Assembly (NCBI GenBank): GCA_958298945.1
Contig: OY282606.1
Coordinates: 76,867,622 to 76,931,621 of the forward strand
From: Atherix ibis
Lineage: Eukaryota > Arthropoda > Insecta > Diptera > Athericidae
Length of the DNA stretch: 64,000 nucleotides
Direction of reading: 5' to 3'
Part shown: positions 51,054 to 61,382 of the stretch, piece after piece
How positions within the stretch are numbered: position 1 is the first letter of the stretch
How the letters are laid out: every line of letters begins with the position of its first letter
Notes under the pieces: model-generated
Database searches by the model: none
What the model saw: the letters and a program-made list of their open reading frames with translations, nothing else
Told to the model about the DNA's origin: nothing
Program-made: the position numbers and the translations under genes

Positions 51054-51487
51054 CATTAAAAAAAAACTTCTGAAAAAATACAGAAAAAAGCTACGGTCCT
51101 TATTACTGAAGTCACATTACCTTTCACTTCAATATCAAGTGAGAGAACCATACAAGTCATAAAAAATATATTTTAATCGCTTTTCAAATTAGTTTACTAT
51201 AAGAAAAATTATTATTAAAAAAAATTGCTCAGTAATATTTGTGGAAATATTTTCGATAATTTATATTTATATAAAATCATAATATTTATTTACTTTAAAG
51301 TCGGTAGAAGTCTGGGGTAGTAATATTAGAACCAGATCAAGACATAAAAGTTATAACAAGATTAAGGAAATGACATAAATTATATTATATTATGCTATTA
51401 TAACTATACGAATGCCTGTTTTTTTATTATTAAGATGCCTGATACTTTCTTGACATAACACAAACTTTCGATTGGATAGGGTTTTCC

Positions 51488-51508
51488 AATAAGAGTGATA
51501 TGATTTCT
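51488..51508 (+). repeat. left inverted repeat core of the 51.5-kb element
   Basis: 21 bases identical to the reverse complement of 52738-52758. Confidence 0.93.
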
Positions 51509-51609
51509 AAGTAACGTTTCGGCCATTTGTAATATATCATGATCTATTTTTTTTTTATTATATTTAGTAATGTTTATAATTTTATCATAAAGAGATATTA
51601 GTAAGAACA

Positions 51610-52664
51610 ATGTTTAAAAATTATTCAATTTTATTATCAAAATAATCGTTCTCCAATTGAAACTTTTCGTGCGCTTTTGCCATTTTATGGTCGTAATAAT
51701 CGTGTAACTGTGCTCGGTATTCGCCGAATCGTTAAAAATTTCGAGCATACATTTTCTTTACATAATGTTCACGTACCAATAAGACAAATAACCGCTCGAA
51801 GTAATGAAAATATTGCTGCCGTTCAGGCAAGTGTTGCTGAAGACCGCAATTTGTCGATTCCAAGAATTGGGACTGTCTCAAACCACAACCTGGTGGATTT
51901 TAAGAAAGGATTTGGACGCTTGCATCCGTATAAAATTGTTATCACCCAAGAACTGAAGCAATTGGACCACCGTAAATGTCGTGAATTTACTAATTTTGTC
52001 TTGGAACAACTTGAAAACGATAACGACTTTTTTAAGAAAATCATATTCTCCGATGAGGCTCACTTTCATCTGAGTGTTGCGGTAAATAAACAAAACTGTC
52101 GATTCTGGTGCGAAGAAAATCCACAAACTATTCATGAACACCCATTACACTCACCTAAATTGGCAGTTTGGTGTGGTTTTTGGTCTGGTGGAATCATCGG
52201 TCCGTACTTCTTTCGAAATAAAGCTGGTAACACCGTTTCTGTCAATGGAGAGCGGTATAGATCGATGATAACCAACTTTTTATGACCGAAATTGGAAGAA
52301 GTTGATCTTGAAAACATCTGGTTTCAACAAGACGGGGCTACGTGCCACACAGCACGTGCAACAACCGAATTATTGTGAGAAAAGTTTGGCAATTCGTTCA
52401 AGAAATTGTGACATTGAATGGCCTCAAAGAAGTTGTGATTTATCACCATTAGACTATTTCTTGTGGGGTTATTTGAAGTCATTGGTTTTTAGCAATAAAC
52501 CAGACTCTCTTCAAGCTTAAGAAGTCAATATTGAACGTGCTATTCATGACATACGTGTACAACTTGATTTAGTGGAAAAAGTGCTCGAAAATTGAGTTCA
52601 TGCAATTCGTTCCTGCAAAAGAAGTCGTGGAGGCCATTTGAATGACGTTTTATTCAGAACTTAA
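51610..52664 (+). pseudogene. Tc1/mariner DD41D-type transposase, broken
   Basis: Probable start ATG 51610-51612; a base lost from an A run near 51626 moves the frame. A long open part (51677-52285, about 200 codons) then covers RALLPFYGRNNRVT, RQITARSNENIAAVQASV, a tract with fewer residues than I expect between the HTH blocks, FKKIIFSDEAHFHL (first D), NKQNCRFWCEENPQTIHEHP, WCGFWSGGIIGPYFF and NGERYRSMITNFL. A TGA replaces the next tryptophan. LENIWFQQDGATCHTARATTE (shown as 21 residues; second D in QQDGA) precedes another stop near 52377 and a frameshift. CDLSPLDYFLWGYLKSLVF carries the third D. Two more stops follow before KRSRGGHLNDVLFRT and TAA 52662-52664. In the present copy the last two aspartates are 121 bases apart, five short of a DD41D spacing. 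Inactive. Confidence 0.9.
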
Positions 52665-52737
52665 TTATATCGATTGTACTGCACATTATCTAAAAAATAT
52701 TTGAATTTCCTTAATAATTAGTTTTTTTTTTTTTTTA

Positions 52738-52758
52738 AGAAATCATATCACTCTTATT
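52738..52758 (-). repeat. right inverted repeat core of the 51.5-kb element
   Basis: Exact partner of 51488-51508. Confidence 0.93.
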
Positions 52759-52917
52759 CGAAAAACCTTTATATGGTACTCTGGATGGACTTGGAAGCCA
52801 TAGCGAATCTTGCCCTTCTAGTGAATTCCATATCCTTAAATCCTATCTGTTAAAAACTAATATTTTCTGGTAGCTGAAAATATAAAGATGCTAATATTAA
52901 TCCTATCACCACCTTTC

Positions 52918-53700
52918 TCTTTCAGGGTAGCATCCTAGGGCCAAACCTTTGTAACGTTTATACTTATAATATTCCTTATCATAATGAAATGCTAACCGCA
53001 ACAGAAACATACGATATAGCTATCCTTATCCAGTATAAATTTCTATCCATGGCCATGACTATTTTACAGAACCATGTCAACTCCTTAAAAGCCTTGTTCG
53101 AAAGGTACAGAGCTAGGATAAATGAGTAAAAATGCACTCACGTAACTTTTATACTTTATCGAGAATAGGCTCCTAATATAACTCGAAATGGCAGTGATAG
53201 TCCATAAAAACGGACTTTTGTTTTATAATCGAAAAATGGTTAGCCTAGAACCCGCACACTTAACAGACGATACAAATAATTGCTACGACTTTTAGACACT
53301 AGGTCAAAACTGACAACAAAAAGTAGATTGTTACTACATAATATGATACTGAAATCGATATGAGCTTACGGACTAGAACTTTAGGGCTCAACTAAGCATT
53401 CCAATTTCCATCGAATCTTAATCCCAAAATCCGAAACCCTGCCAATTAGTGTCAATGCTCCTTATTTGTACGATATAGTGATAACCATCATCATCTCAAT
53501 ATACCATACAAAAATCACTCGTTATAAAAAAAATCCACATGCCTCTCATTATCCTAATCCTTTAGCAATGAAACTGTTCACACCCACTCTTCAATTATTA
53601 GCCCATCGACATATAAACCGTCGATGGCCTCGAGATTTTTTAAATTTATAGAATAAATGTTCCCGTTCTTGGTAAAACATCGATGGGTGTCATACCCTAC
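52918..53700 (+). pseudogene. Jockey-like non-LTR retrotransposon fragment
   Basis: Begins at FQGSILGPNLCNVYTYNIP, polymerase motif B, at almost the same point as the fragment at 39.1 kb. It then shows TATETYDIAILIQYKF, where YADDTAIL should be (both catalytic aspartates lost or shifted), QNHVNSLKALFERYRARINE, LLRLLDTRSKLTTKSRLLLHN, and a frame at 53466-53651 with TRYKKNPHASHYPNPLA. It ends RRWPRDFLNL and a CGATGGGTGTCATACC tail shared with the other two fragments. Frequent stops. No 5' end or ORF1. Confidence 0.78.
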
Positions 53701-54690
53701 ATACTTTTATGTCATTGTATTTTTAAAAAGAAGATCAATATTTTTTGTTTAGGACCTTGTCGTAAATAAGCAATGGGAGGATGGAGGTCTGGCGAATATT
53801 TTTTGAAAAATAAAATTAATTTTAACTTATATACAAAACCGGAACACAAGACCAAAACTGCGGTCCCAATGATTCTACAAATAATAGCGATAATTTTTAT
53901 ATCTCAAACGTGAACTTCAATCAAATAAATTTTAGATTTAATGGAAAATTTTGATTCGAAAAAGTCGTTTACTTTAATGGGACTACTCACTAAATTATCC
54001 ATCAGATATTCACTAATATTAATATTTAAACTTTTCTAAGAATAAAAAAAAATAGTTTTATTATTCGTGGAAAAATTACTAATACCCGTACATTAAAATT
54101 TTAAGTGAATGTTTGAATGAGTAATATTTGTTATAAAAAAAAACAAATTTGATGACATAATCTTAAGGAGAATAAAAAAAATTATCAGTAGTTGTTTACT
54201 AACAATATTAAGTGAATAAAAAAACTGTAAAAAATAAAAATTATAATAAAAAATAAACTGGATTATTTATTTACTTATTAAGAAAATCGAATTTAAACGA
54301 TTTTTTCCATGAACCAATTAAAGTTGTTTATTTTTTCCGCAGTAGCTTTATCAGCAAATATTCGGTTAATGTTGGATTTTAAATAAAATATATAGTTATC
54401 TGCTGAGTATTAAATTGCGTTACTAATATAATACTAAGAAAAGGAAGATGATCATTTGAGAATTTTCAGGTTAAAAACCTAATGGATACACAGCGGGTCT
54501 GTTAAACTCATTTTAAAAACAGGCCATTTAATTCGATTAGTAAAATTTAAGTGGCCCGAATACCGTTTAAAAAAATAATTGTTAAATTATATTTTGAGGT
54601 GAGAATGCAGGAATATTATTAGGACAATTGTAACACATTATTTAGCTCAGTGAATTCAACTTAACAACATATAATTGGATAGTATTGCTA
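53701..54690. other. AT-rich non-coding stretch
   Basis: No recognisable feature. Confidence 0.5.
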
Positions 54691-54981
54691 TGGGAATCAA
54701 ATCGTGCTGTAAATGCTAGCCGGCATGATAGCATAGTCATTAGTGTGCTGGACCAACTGACATATGGTCCAATGCTAAATACTTATTACCCCATATCATT
54801 TAATTTCATTTCCTCATCCCTTACCGTCTTCTTCTGGTATCACTTCGGACATAAATTTAGTCTAGGTGTGTCCAACTGAAACAGCGGACAACCACTCTAA
54901 AGAACCAATAAACAAATGTAGAGGTTATCGAATCTTATGGATCTGGACTTATAAGTGTGATTTATCCAGACGCACACAGAG

Positions 54982-55036
54982 GGTTGCATGGCTTAGTGGA
55001 AGCCGTTGGTATGCGAACTTCGGATACCTGGCAACC
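54982..55036 (+). other. three-way-junction RNA-like fold
   Basis: Three exactly complementary segment pairs nest without conflict: GGTTGC (54982-54987) with GCAACC (55031-55036) closing the structure; GGCTT (54990-54994) with AAGCC (55000-55004) around loop AGTGG; and GGTAT (55008-55012) with ATACC (55024-55028), whose loop has a further CG/CG pairing. TGGCTTAGTGG fits the tRNA A-box consensus, but there is no good B box and only two arms, so it is not a tRNA. It sits in the first part of the GC-richer block, where a retroelement leader or tRNA-derived SINE head might carry such a fold. Confidence 0.45.
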
Positions 55037-55677
55037 TCCAGTTTAAGTAAGCTTCCCTGTGTTATATTTAGCTCTGGCGCAGGTGACCTGTTTTTCCCGA
55101 CCTACTCGTAGAGAAAACAAATCACCTTTTTAGCGTAGCGATTCTTTAAACTTCAAAAGGGGAAGGATAGGGCTTCCTTGCCTTCGGACGAGGTCAGTAT
55201 GAATAAAGTTTTGCAGTTGATCATTAATTCGCCAGTGAACCTTGAGACTGTAATGCCTTCCATAGCTGAGCCATCTTCGCCTGCAAACCCTCGGCTTGAT
55301 GAATTCCAAAAATGGACTCTGTTCGCCAAAAAATTGGGGTTTCAATCCACTAACGAGAGAGCCGGGTCCAATATCTTTGAATATCTAAGGTTGATACAAT
55401 GCTGAGAGTAGCAAGGATGATAATATCACTAGGTGGGGGTAATAAAACCGATGAGGGTCCAACAAGTAAGAGCCACAAAATAGAGTAGGCCAAGCAGCTC
55501 TGCCAGGATATCATTAAGAAGCAAAGAATTGATACCCCAGGTCTCTAATAGGAGGTGAGCTGCTGAACTACAAGCGGTTAAAAATAAGGACAACTCCAAA
55601 AAAAGTAAAGCTGTATTTCTGCTGCGGCTCCCACCAGAGAAATATGCTGGAGGAAGTGGAAGGTGCTTCAACTAAAC

Positions 55678-55767
55678 GAGCCACTTCAAAGATATTTAAA
55701 GAAGCTATGCATAACATCAGAGGAGCCACTTCAAAGACATTTAAAGAAGCTATGCATAACATCAGAG
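55678..55767 (+). repeat. 45-bp in-frame tandem duplication
   Basis: Two adjacent 45-bp units starting GAGCCACTTCAAAGA at 55678 and 55723, nearly identical (one ATA/ACA difference among those read). The length is a multiple of three, and the plus-strand frame stays open across both copies, giving ATSKIFKEAMHNIR-G-ATSKTFKEA... . Confidence 0.9.
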
Positions 55768-56649
55768 AAGGCTGCATGCGGTTTGACACACCTGATATAA
55801 AGCTTTGAATTTTTAGTGATTAAAATTTATTTAAGAATTAAAAAAAAAAATTTCTCGATGAGATTCTTCCTGCTTTGACAAGAGAATTTTTCAAAGCATT
55901 TCCCAATGCAATTTTTTGCTCGAGATATTAAGTTTCTCTTCCAAATTAAGTCTATACTTTGTAGGAGGTCTTCCACTGACCTTCTTAAAAATATCTATAG
56001 CTTAAAAAGCCTAATCGAAATTCATTGGGGAAAAAAAACAAATTAAACAACACTTTCCATTTGACATCGCATAAATGAAATTTTCGAAATTATTTTCGTA
56101 ATGAAAACGCAAAATGTCGACTACTAATTAATATTTTTTGGAAATACTCCACAGTTCATGTGAAAGTCTCTTTTTTTTACTAAGATCCTCAATATATTAT
56201 GTATAATTTTCATAATAAATGAGATATAAAATCGTCATTGATTGATCATAAAAAATAGCAAAACAAAAATATTAATAGCAATAATAATAAAAATAATAAT
56301 ATTGAAAAAGTGTTTAAAATTCCGACGGCTTATGTGTGCCCAGATTAAAATAAATTCCCGTATTGATCTAAATTTGCACTTAAATAGAAAAAATTAATAA
56401 CTCAAAAGAGAGCAAAAGCATCACAAAAAATATGGAAATAAAAATCAAATAAAATTAATTAATTCAAAAATATCGAATAGAAAATGAATAATACAAGAAG
56501 TGAAAATTGTCGAAAGGAATCAATGCATAACCAAATTTGGGCCTTTTTTTTACAAGATGAAAGATTAAATATCGAATATCGGAGACTCTGAACATGAAAG
56601 ACTAGATATCAGAGATTCGAAAGGCCTCAAAACTACACATAGACACTAG

Positions 56650-56835
56650 AAGTTAGAAAAATCAGAGACTAAATCTCTACCAGACGCTGAAGATCAGAAA
56701 GACCTCAATGACCGACGCATAGATGATCAGGTTAGCAGGTTGATGGCTAAGAAGAATGAGAAGTTGATGCCCCCACAAAAAGTTGATCGATACACATTCG
56801 CCGGCACTGTTCTACTATCAAAGCAATACCAGTGA
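56650..56835 (+). other. coding-like open frame, unrecognised
   Basis: A 61-codon stretch runs from after a TAG at 56647-56649 to a TGA at 56833-56835. It is rich in lysine, aspartate and glutamate (for example DAEDQKDLNDRRIDDQVSR, then PPQKVDRYTFAGTVLL), unlike the surrounding chance frames. The upstream 80 bases contain loosely repeated purine-rich words (TCAGAGACT, TCGAAAGGCCTCAA, CAGAAAGACCTCAA). It could be an exon fragment or a decayed repeat. No family recognised. Confidence 0.25.
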
Positions 56836-57092
56836 TTGACCGATTAAATATTTTGAATGAAAATATTAAAATTTTTTTAAATAAAATTTTAGTATTTGTT
56901 TTTCTAAATTTTTTCTTTCTCCAAAAATCATTATTAAAGTTACTTTTTTTTTCATTAGCTGTTTTTTATTCAATTCCATTTTAGGAACATTTTTTAACCC
57001 AAAAATTTATTCAAATGTAGTTCAGAAAAAAATGAAAAGCTCAATAAAAGCTTACCGGTGAAACGGGATGCGAGGATTTTACATTATAAATA

Positions 57093-57107
57093 ATGATGAT
57101 GATGATG
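57093..57107. repeat. (ATG)5 microsatellite
   Basis: Five ATG units, continuing imperfectly to 57114. Confidence 0.85.
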
Positions 57108-58946
57108 CTGATGGGTTGTTTGATGTCGATCAATTGCCTTTCTATAAGTGCAACTGTAAATAGTGTGAATAAATTGTCTTTTATTGATTTCATTTTTATT
57201 ATAATTTCTTTTGTTTTTAATTTTTTTTCTTTTTTTTGTAAAATATTTATCAGTTTTTTTGTTGTTGACAAACTTCCACTTTATATTAAAATTTACTATT
57301 TTAGCAGCCATAATGGTGTTGCTACTGCTAATGTCTGCATATTTATTATTACGGTGATTATCATTATTAATAATATATCCAAAATGAAAGAAGTTATTTT
57401 TCAAATAGTCATCATTATTGTCGGTATTTAACATAAAAGAATTTTTATTAACTTTGATTTTTCAGTGTCCACACATCATCGAAAAGACGGAAGCTTTCTT
57501 GTTTGTATGTAATTTTGTTTCCTGTGTGGGAGGCTGTTGATATTTTTTTCTTTTCATTCGTAACAGTAGTACAGGTCTCTTAATACCTAGTTCTTTGACC
57601 ATACAACATTACTAAAGTATCCGACCTGTTCAAATGGAATTTAAAAACCGCATTAAAATGGTTTTTTCATCTTGTAAAAAATCCAATTATTCTCTTTGGC
57701 GATTATATGAATATCGGTGTTTCGTAGTGTCGTTTTTATTGGAGAAAAAATATATTTGTTCGCTTGATTATGTTGAGGAGAAGTGAAAAGATTCGTTTGA
57801 ATAAAATGCCAATTAATCATTTGTATTATGTTGCATTGTGGTATAATTTGATAAATATTGGTAGCTGTTTATAATAATTAACACTTAATAATAATGATTA
57901 CTTTTCATGTTAGCGTACTTTGACTAATAGGGAATTATGATTTTTTTAACAAGGTTTTTTTTTGAATATGGATAGAATTGATTTTATAGTCGTTTTATAA
58001 TAAATAACTTTCCTAATAATTCTATTATTTGTAATTAAAAATTTTTTACAAAAGAGATATTGTAAAAAAATAATAGAACTATTTCATAGCCTATAGAAAT
58101 AAGTAATACTACAAATTCTAAGTTATGAAATATAATCAATTTTCACCATTTTTTATTTATTATTACAACTATGTATAAAAAATATCCTTTTGACATATAT
58201 AAAAAAACAATATTAACTCAAAACAAAAAACAATTTGATTGAAGTGTTCCAAAAGTAATAAGCCCTTACGCCAGGAACACCAACATAAGATCATGACTAA
58301 TTTTTCAAAGTTTATTTAATCCTTTCGAAAAAGTTCATGGACTTTTTAAGTAAAATAAGGATGCTTAAATGAAAGAGTTAAAATCAATTTATTTGAACCA
58401 AATATTCTCCATTTTTATCGATAATGTTTCACCATTTTACGGGCAGAGTCATGATACCGTCAGTTAAGAATACCTGTGGTGATTTTCAAAGGCTTGTCTT
58501 CAGCGATTGAAATAAGTAGTTTGCTAAAGGACCTTATTGGTAGTAAATTCTGGCTTTGAAATTATTTGTGATCGTTCATCTCTCTTTTTCCATGATCCCT
58601 TCTAAATAATTCGCTTCAGAAATGGCTTGACTTCATTGCGCTTCAGCAGCTTATAGCAGACGTTAAAACTGTCTCCATTGTTTTTAACACTCCATTCATG
58701 AGACACCCAAACATGGAAGTTTTTCTAACACAACCTTTTGAAAATGGTTTCAAATTGTATGATGAAAATTGTTTAATTAATAAGCCATATCGTGATTTCT
58801 GATATAACGGTCTTGTTCAATTTTTCAAGAATTTCATCAGTTCCTTCAGAAATTGTTCGACCACAACGAGGGTCATTTTTGACAACAAATGTTCTTATAC
58901 GAAAATAAGTGAACCAATTTCATATTACTGATTTTGATATACCATA

Positions 58947-58978
58947 CGAGGTCTGTTCTAAAAGTGTCGCGAATTTTG
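58947..58978 (+). repeat. left terminal inverted repeat of the 58.9-kb mariner
   Basis: 27 of 32 bases complementary to 60234-60265. GTCGCGAATTTTG inner part nearly identical. Confidence 0.93.
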
Positions 58979-59154
58979 AATTTCCGCGGGTTACGTATAT
59001 TCGATTTTAGATTTTTTTTGTGGCGTTAAGTTGGTGCTCATGTCTTTCACTAATGCCGGCCATTTTGAATGTTCAGTTCGGCTATTTTGAATGTTCAGTT
59101 AATTTTTGACAGCTGCTTTGCTTGCACTTGTTTTGGGTTGTCCTCGATTTTTGC

Positions 59155-60211
59155 CCATTCCAAAAAATTGATCAAAGAATCTGTATCAAATTATGTGTGA
59201 AAAACAGAATTAATTTTACGGGCGCATTTGGAATGTTGACTGTCACATATTGTGCAGCTACCTTAGACCGAAGCAACGTTTATCGGTGGCACAAAATGTT
59301 CTCAGAGGGCCGAGAAGTTGTGAACGGCGAAAAGCGTGCCGGACGCCCGAGCACGTCAACAGCAGACGAAAACATTGATGAAGTAAAGAAAATAGTATTG
59401 GCCAATCGTTTAATCACCGTTAGAGAAGTTGTTGATGACCTAAACATATCGATTGGCTCGTGCCATTCGATTTTCACCAATGAGTTGGTCGTGAGACGGG
59501 TCGCCGCAAAATTCGTACCAAAATTGCTCAATTTCGACCAAAAACAGCATCGCACTAACATTGCTAAGGAGGTGTTGGACTCTGTCCACGAAGCCCCAAA
59601 TTTGATCCAGAGGGTCATAACTGGTGACGAATCATGAGTTTATGGTTATGACGTGGAAACCAAAGCTCAATCATCCCAATGGAAGCTGTCGCAAGAGACA
59701 AGACCGAAAAAAGCGCGCCAAGGTCGGTCGAATGTGAAGGTTTTGCTTAAAGTTTTATTGGATTGCAGGGACGTGGTACATCATTAGTTCTTACCACAGG
59801 ATAGAACGGTCAATAAGGAATATTACCTGCAAGTTATGCACAAGTTGCGCAAACTAATCCGCCAGAAACGCCCGGATTTGTGGAAGAACATAAATTGGCT
59901 TTTGCACCATGATAACGCTCCTGCTCACGCATCGTTGCTTCTGCGCGAATTTTTTCGAAACGCCGTAGCCTCAGTATTCCTCAGATCTGGCCCCCTGTGA
60001 CTTTTTCTTGTTCCCGAAACTTAAGAGCCCCATGAAAGGACGACGCTATGCTACGATTGAGGAGATAAAGACGGCATCGAAGGAGGAGCTGAACGAGATC
60101 ACAAAAACTGCTTTTTTGAAGTGATTCGAGGATTGGAAAAAACATTGGCACAAGTGTATAATATCTGGTGGGGATTACTCTGAAGGGGACAAAATCGATA
60201 TCTATGAATAA
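59155..60211 (+). pseudogene. mariner transposase (DD34D), three stops and one frameshift
   Basis: The frame is open from QKIDQRICIKLCVKNRINFT (near 59160; no ATG in the expected place, so the start is uncertain) through YRWHKMFSEGREVVNGEKR, GRPSTSTADENIDEVKKIV, the HTH block VDDLNISIGSCHSIFTNELV and FVPKLLNFDQKQHR to VITGDES, the first catalytic D. There tryptophan has become TGA at 59635-59637. Next come VYGYDVETKAQSSQWK and VVHH, then a TAG at 59785-59787, RTVNKEYYLQVMHKL, and LLHHDNAPAHASLL (second D). A base is lost near 59965, then PQYSSDLAPCDFFLFPKLK (third D) and another TGA near 60121. FEDWKKHWHKCII leads to TAA 60209-60211. It resembles the mariner lineage behind the human GVQW3-type sequences and many insect copies. 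Confidence 0.9.
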
Positions 60212-60233
60212 ATAAATAATTTTTGAAAAAACA

Positions 60234-60265
60234 CAAAATTCGCGATACTTCTTGAGCAGACTTCG
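60234..60265 (-). repeat. right terminal inverted repeat of the 58.9-kb mariner
   Basis: Partner of 58947-58978, followed by TA at 60266-60267. Confidence 0.93.
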
Positions 60266-61382
60266 TATTTACCATAAACACCATAAATTTTTTACAAGTC
60301 TGGGATGCGTTGTCCATTTTAAGTTGAATAACTTTTAACACACTACACCGATATCAAAAAAATGTTGCGATGCATAAGGCTTTAACTGTCACCTTTGAAA
60401 TGCGTATCAAGCGTTATTATAATGCGACTAGTGGTTACTGAGTCATTTACTTTTAACTCCATCTGTCGGAAAATGCCACCAACTTTTAATTTAAAAATGG
60501 ATTCTATTTTCAATTAAAAGTTTAATTTTGACATAATTTTGTAATGAAAACTTCAAATTTACTCTTAAACACAAAATAAATTGTGTCCCCTATCGTTGAA
60601 GATCTAAACCTAACTAATATTTTGTAGATTGAATTTTACTTGTTTTTTTTTCAGTCGTATATTATTTATTACTTATTATTGATGAATTAGATGGAGTCTC
60701 ACTCAGTTTGTACTTGAATTATTACAGCAAATTTTAAATAAACTCTAATTATTTAGGGTTTGGACCTAAATTTAATCACTAAAAAAAACCTCATTTAATT
60801 CTTATTTAATATTGAAGGCTCATAACACCTCGCTGACTACTAGGGGCTTAGAGGAGACTCCATTTTCTATTTATTTGTTCAAATTTGTATAATTTTCACT
60901 GCTTGGATTAGATTTCAATTATAAAAAAAAAAAACAATAAATAAATTTCATCTAACAAATATATCAAAACTGACACAGTCTTAGCATTAATTTATTTTAA
61001 AAAATTTACTGTGTTTAATTTTTCACGAAACTAGATACTTTATAATATCTGGCAGCACCAAAAACATACTCAGTGAAAATAAAATGTAACGACTTTTAAA
61101 TCAATGACCATGGAAATAGGACCAATCCTGTTTTGATGACACAGAAATGCAACTGAAACTCGCTGCAAAACTGAACTGGACAAATTGCGCAATTCACTAT
61201 TTTCTTTTTTTCTTCATTATTAATAAAAAAACAATTTTCAGTATTATAATTTTTATATCTTATGAATACATTCGTTTAGGTTATAAATTTTCATTTAATG
61301 TGTTTTTGGCTATTCAAGATAAAAATGTCTTCTTTTTCTGGTTGTCAATCGATTTTTTAAACTTGTTCTTCATCATCATGGG

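Larger units (their letters stand above)
51479..52769 (+). mobile_element. DD41D-type Tc1/mariner element, near full length (about 1.29 kb)
   Basis: The inverted ends share an identical 21-base core, AATAAGAGTGATATGATTTC plus T: 51488-51508 on the left, and 52738-52758 as reverse complement on the right. Less exact tips (GGGTTTTCC / AAGGTTTTTCG) reach TA dinucleotides at 51477-51478 and 52770-52771. The single gene lies in the plus orientation. It is the best-kept member of the family that also has remnants at 28.3 and 43.8 kb. Confidence 0.9.
54691..55806 (+). other. GC-richer block, possibly a decayed retroelement 5' region or ORF1
   Basis: This 1.1-kb block stands out from its AT-rich flanks in base composition and lacks the transposase and polymerase motifs found elsewhere. 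It carries a strong fold at 54982-55036. Frames at 54866-55111 and 55178-55405 have protein-like, serine/proline-containing translations. A final frame contains two copies of ATSKxFKEAMHNIR and ends EGCMRFDTPDIKL with a TGA at 55805-55807. The last part loosely recalls ORF1 proteins of LINEs such as R1/LOA, but I cannot show it. A decayed host exon is the alternative. Confidence 0.3.
55808..58383. other. AT-rich non-coding stretch with simple repeats
   Basis: Mostly featureless. It includes short AAT-type repeats near 56280-56305 and an (ATG)n run at 57093-57107. The opposing open frames at 57084-57434 and 57093-57431 are low-complexity. One coding-like frame at 56650-56835 is listed separately. 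Confidence 0.5.
58947..60265 (+). mobile_element. mariner element (1319 bp) nested in an older mariner
   Basis: The terminal inverted repeats CGAGGTCTGTTCTAAAAGTG... at 58947-58978 and 60234-60265 agree at 27 of 32 bases. TA lies outside both ends (58945-58946, 60266-60267). Removing the element and one TA joins a continuous frame (I-Y-G-V-Y-G-I-S-K-S-V) on the opposite strand, which marks the host gene and proves the order of insertion. Size and structure are standard for mariner. The transposase is broken. Confidence 0.95.
58384..60372 (-). pseudogene. older mariner transposase, interrupted by another mariner
   Basis: Minus strand. The N-terminal piece (about 60268-60372) reads LKVIQLKMDNASQTCKK then IYGVYG. 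After the inserted element (58947-60265) the same frame continues ISKSVI-NWFTYFRIRTFVVK, NDPRCGRTISEGTDEILEKL, a damaged second HTH, HVWVSHEW, and CYKLLKRNEVKPFLKRII, the block just before the first catalytic D. TGDEKWI itself is deleted; KKRDERSQIISKPEFTTNKVL follows, then another deletion removes the second and third aspartates. The end is VFLTDGIMTLPVKW-NIIDKNGEYLVQIN with TGA at 58384-58386. Only about 670 bases of about 1040 remain. Inverted repeats were not found. The wording fits mellifera/cecropia-like mariners. Confidence 0.82.

Noticed and set aside
54712..54790. tRNA-like segment (TAGCATAGTCATTAG with paired GGACC/GGTCC)
   Set aside because: The A box is imperfect, no convincing B box follows and no cloverleaf forms. 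It may be a decayed tRNA-derived SINE head, but this cannot be supported.
54982..55036. Self-cleaving ribozyme (hammerhead or HDV-like)
   Set aside because: No CUGAUGA/GAAA hammerhead core. Two hairpins lie between the outer strands, where an HDV-like fold has one, and no partner for a P2 strand was found.
57084..57434. Overlapping open frames on both strands (116 and 112 codons)
   Set aside because: Both are low-complexity (runs of M, I, N, H) produced by an ATG microsatellite and A/T-rich DNA.
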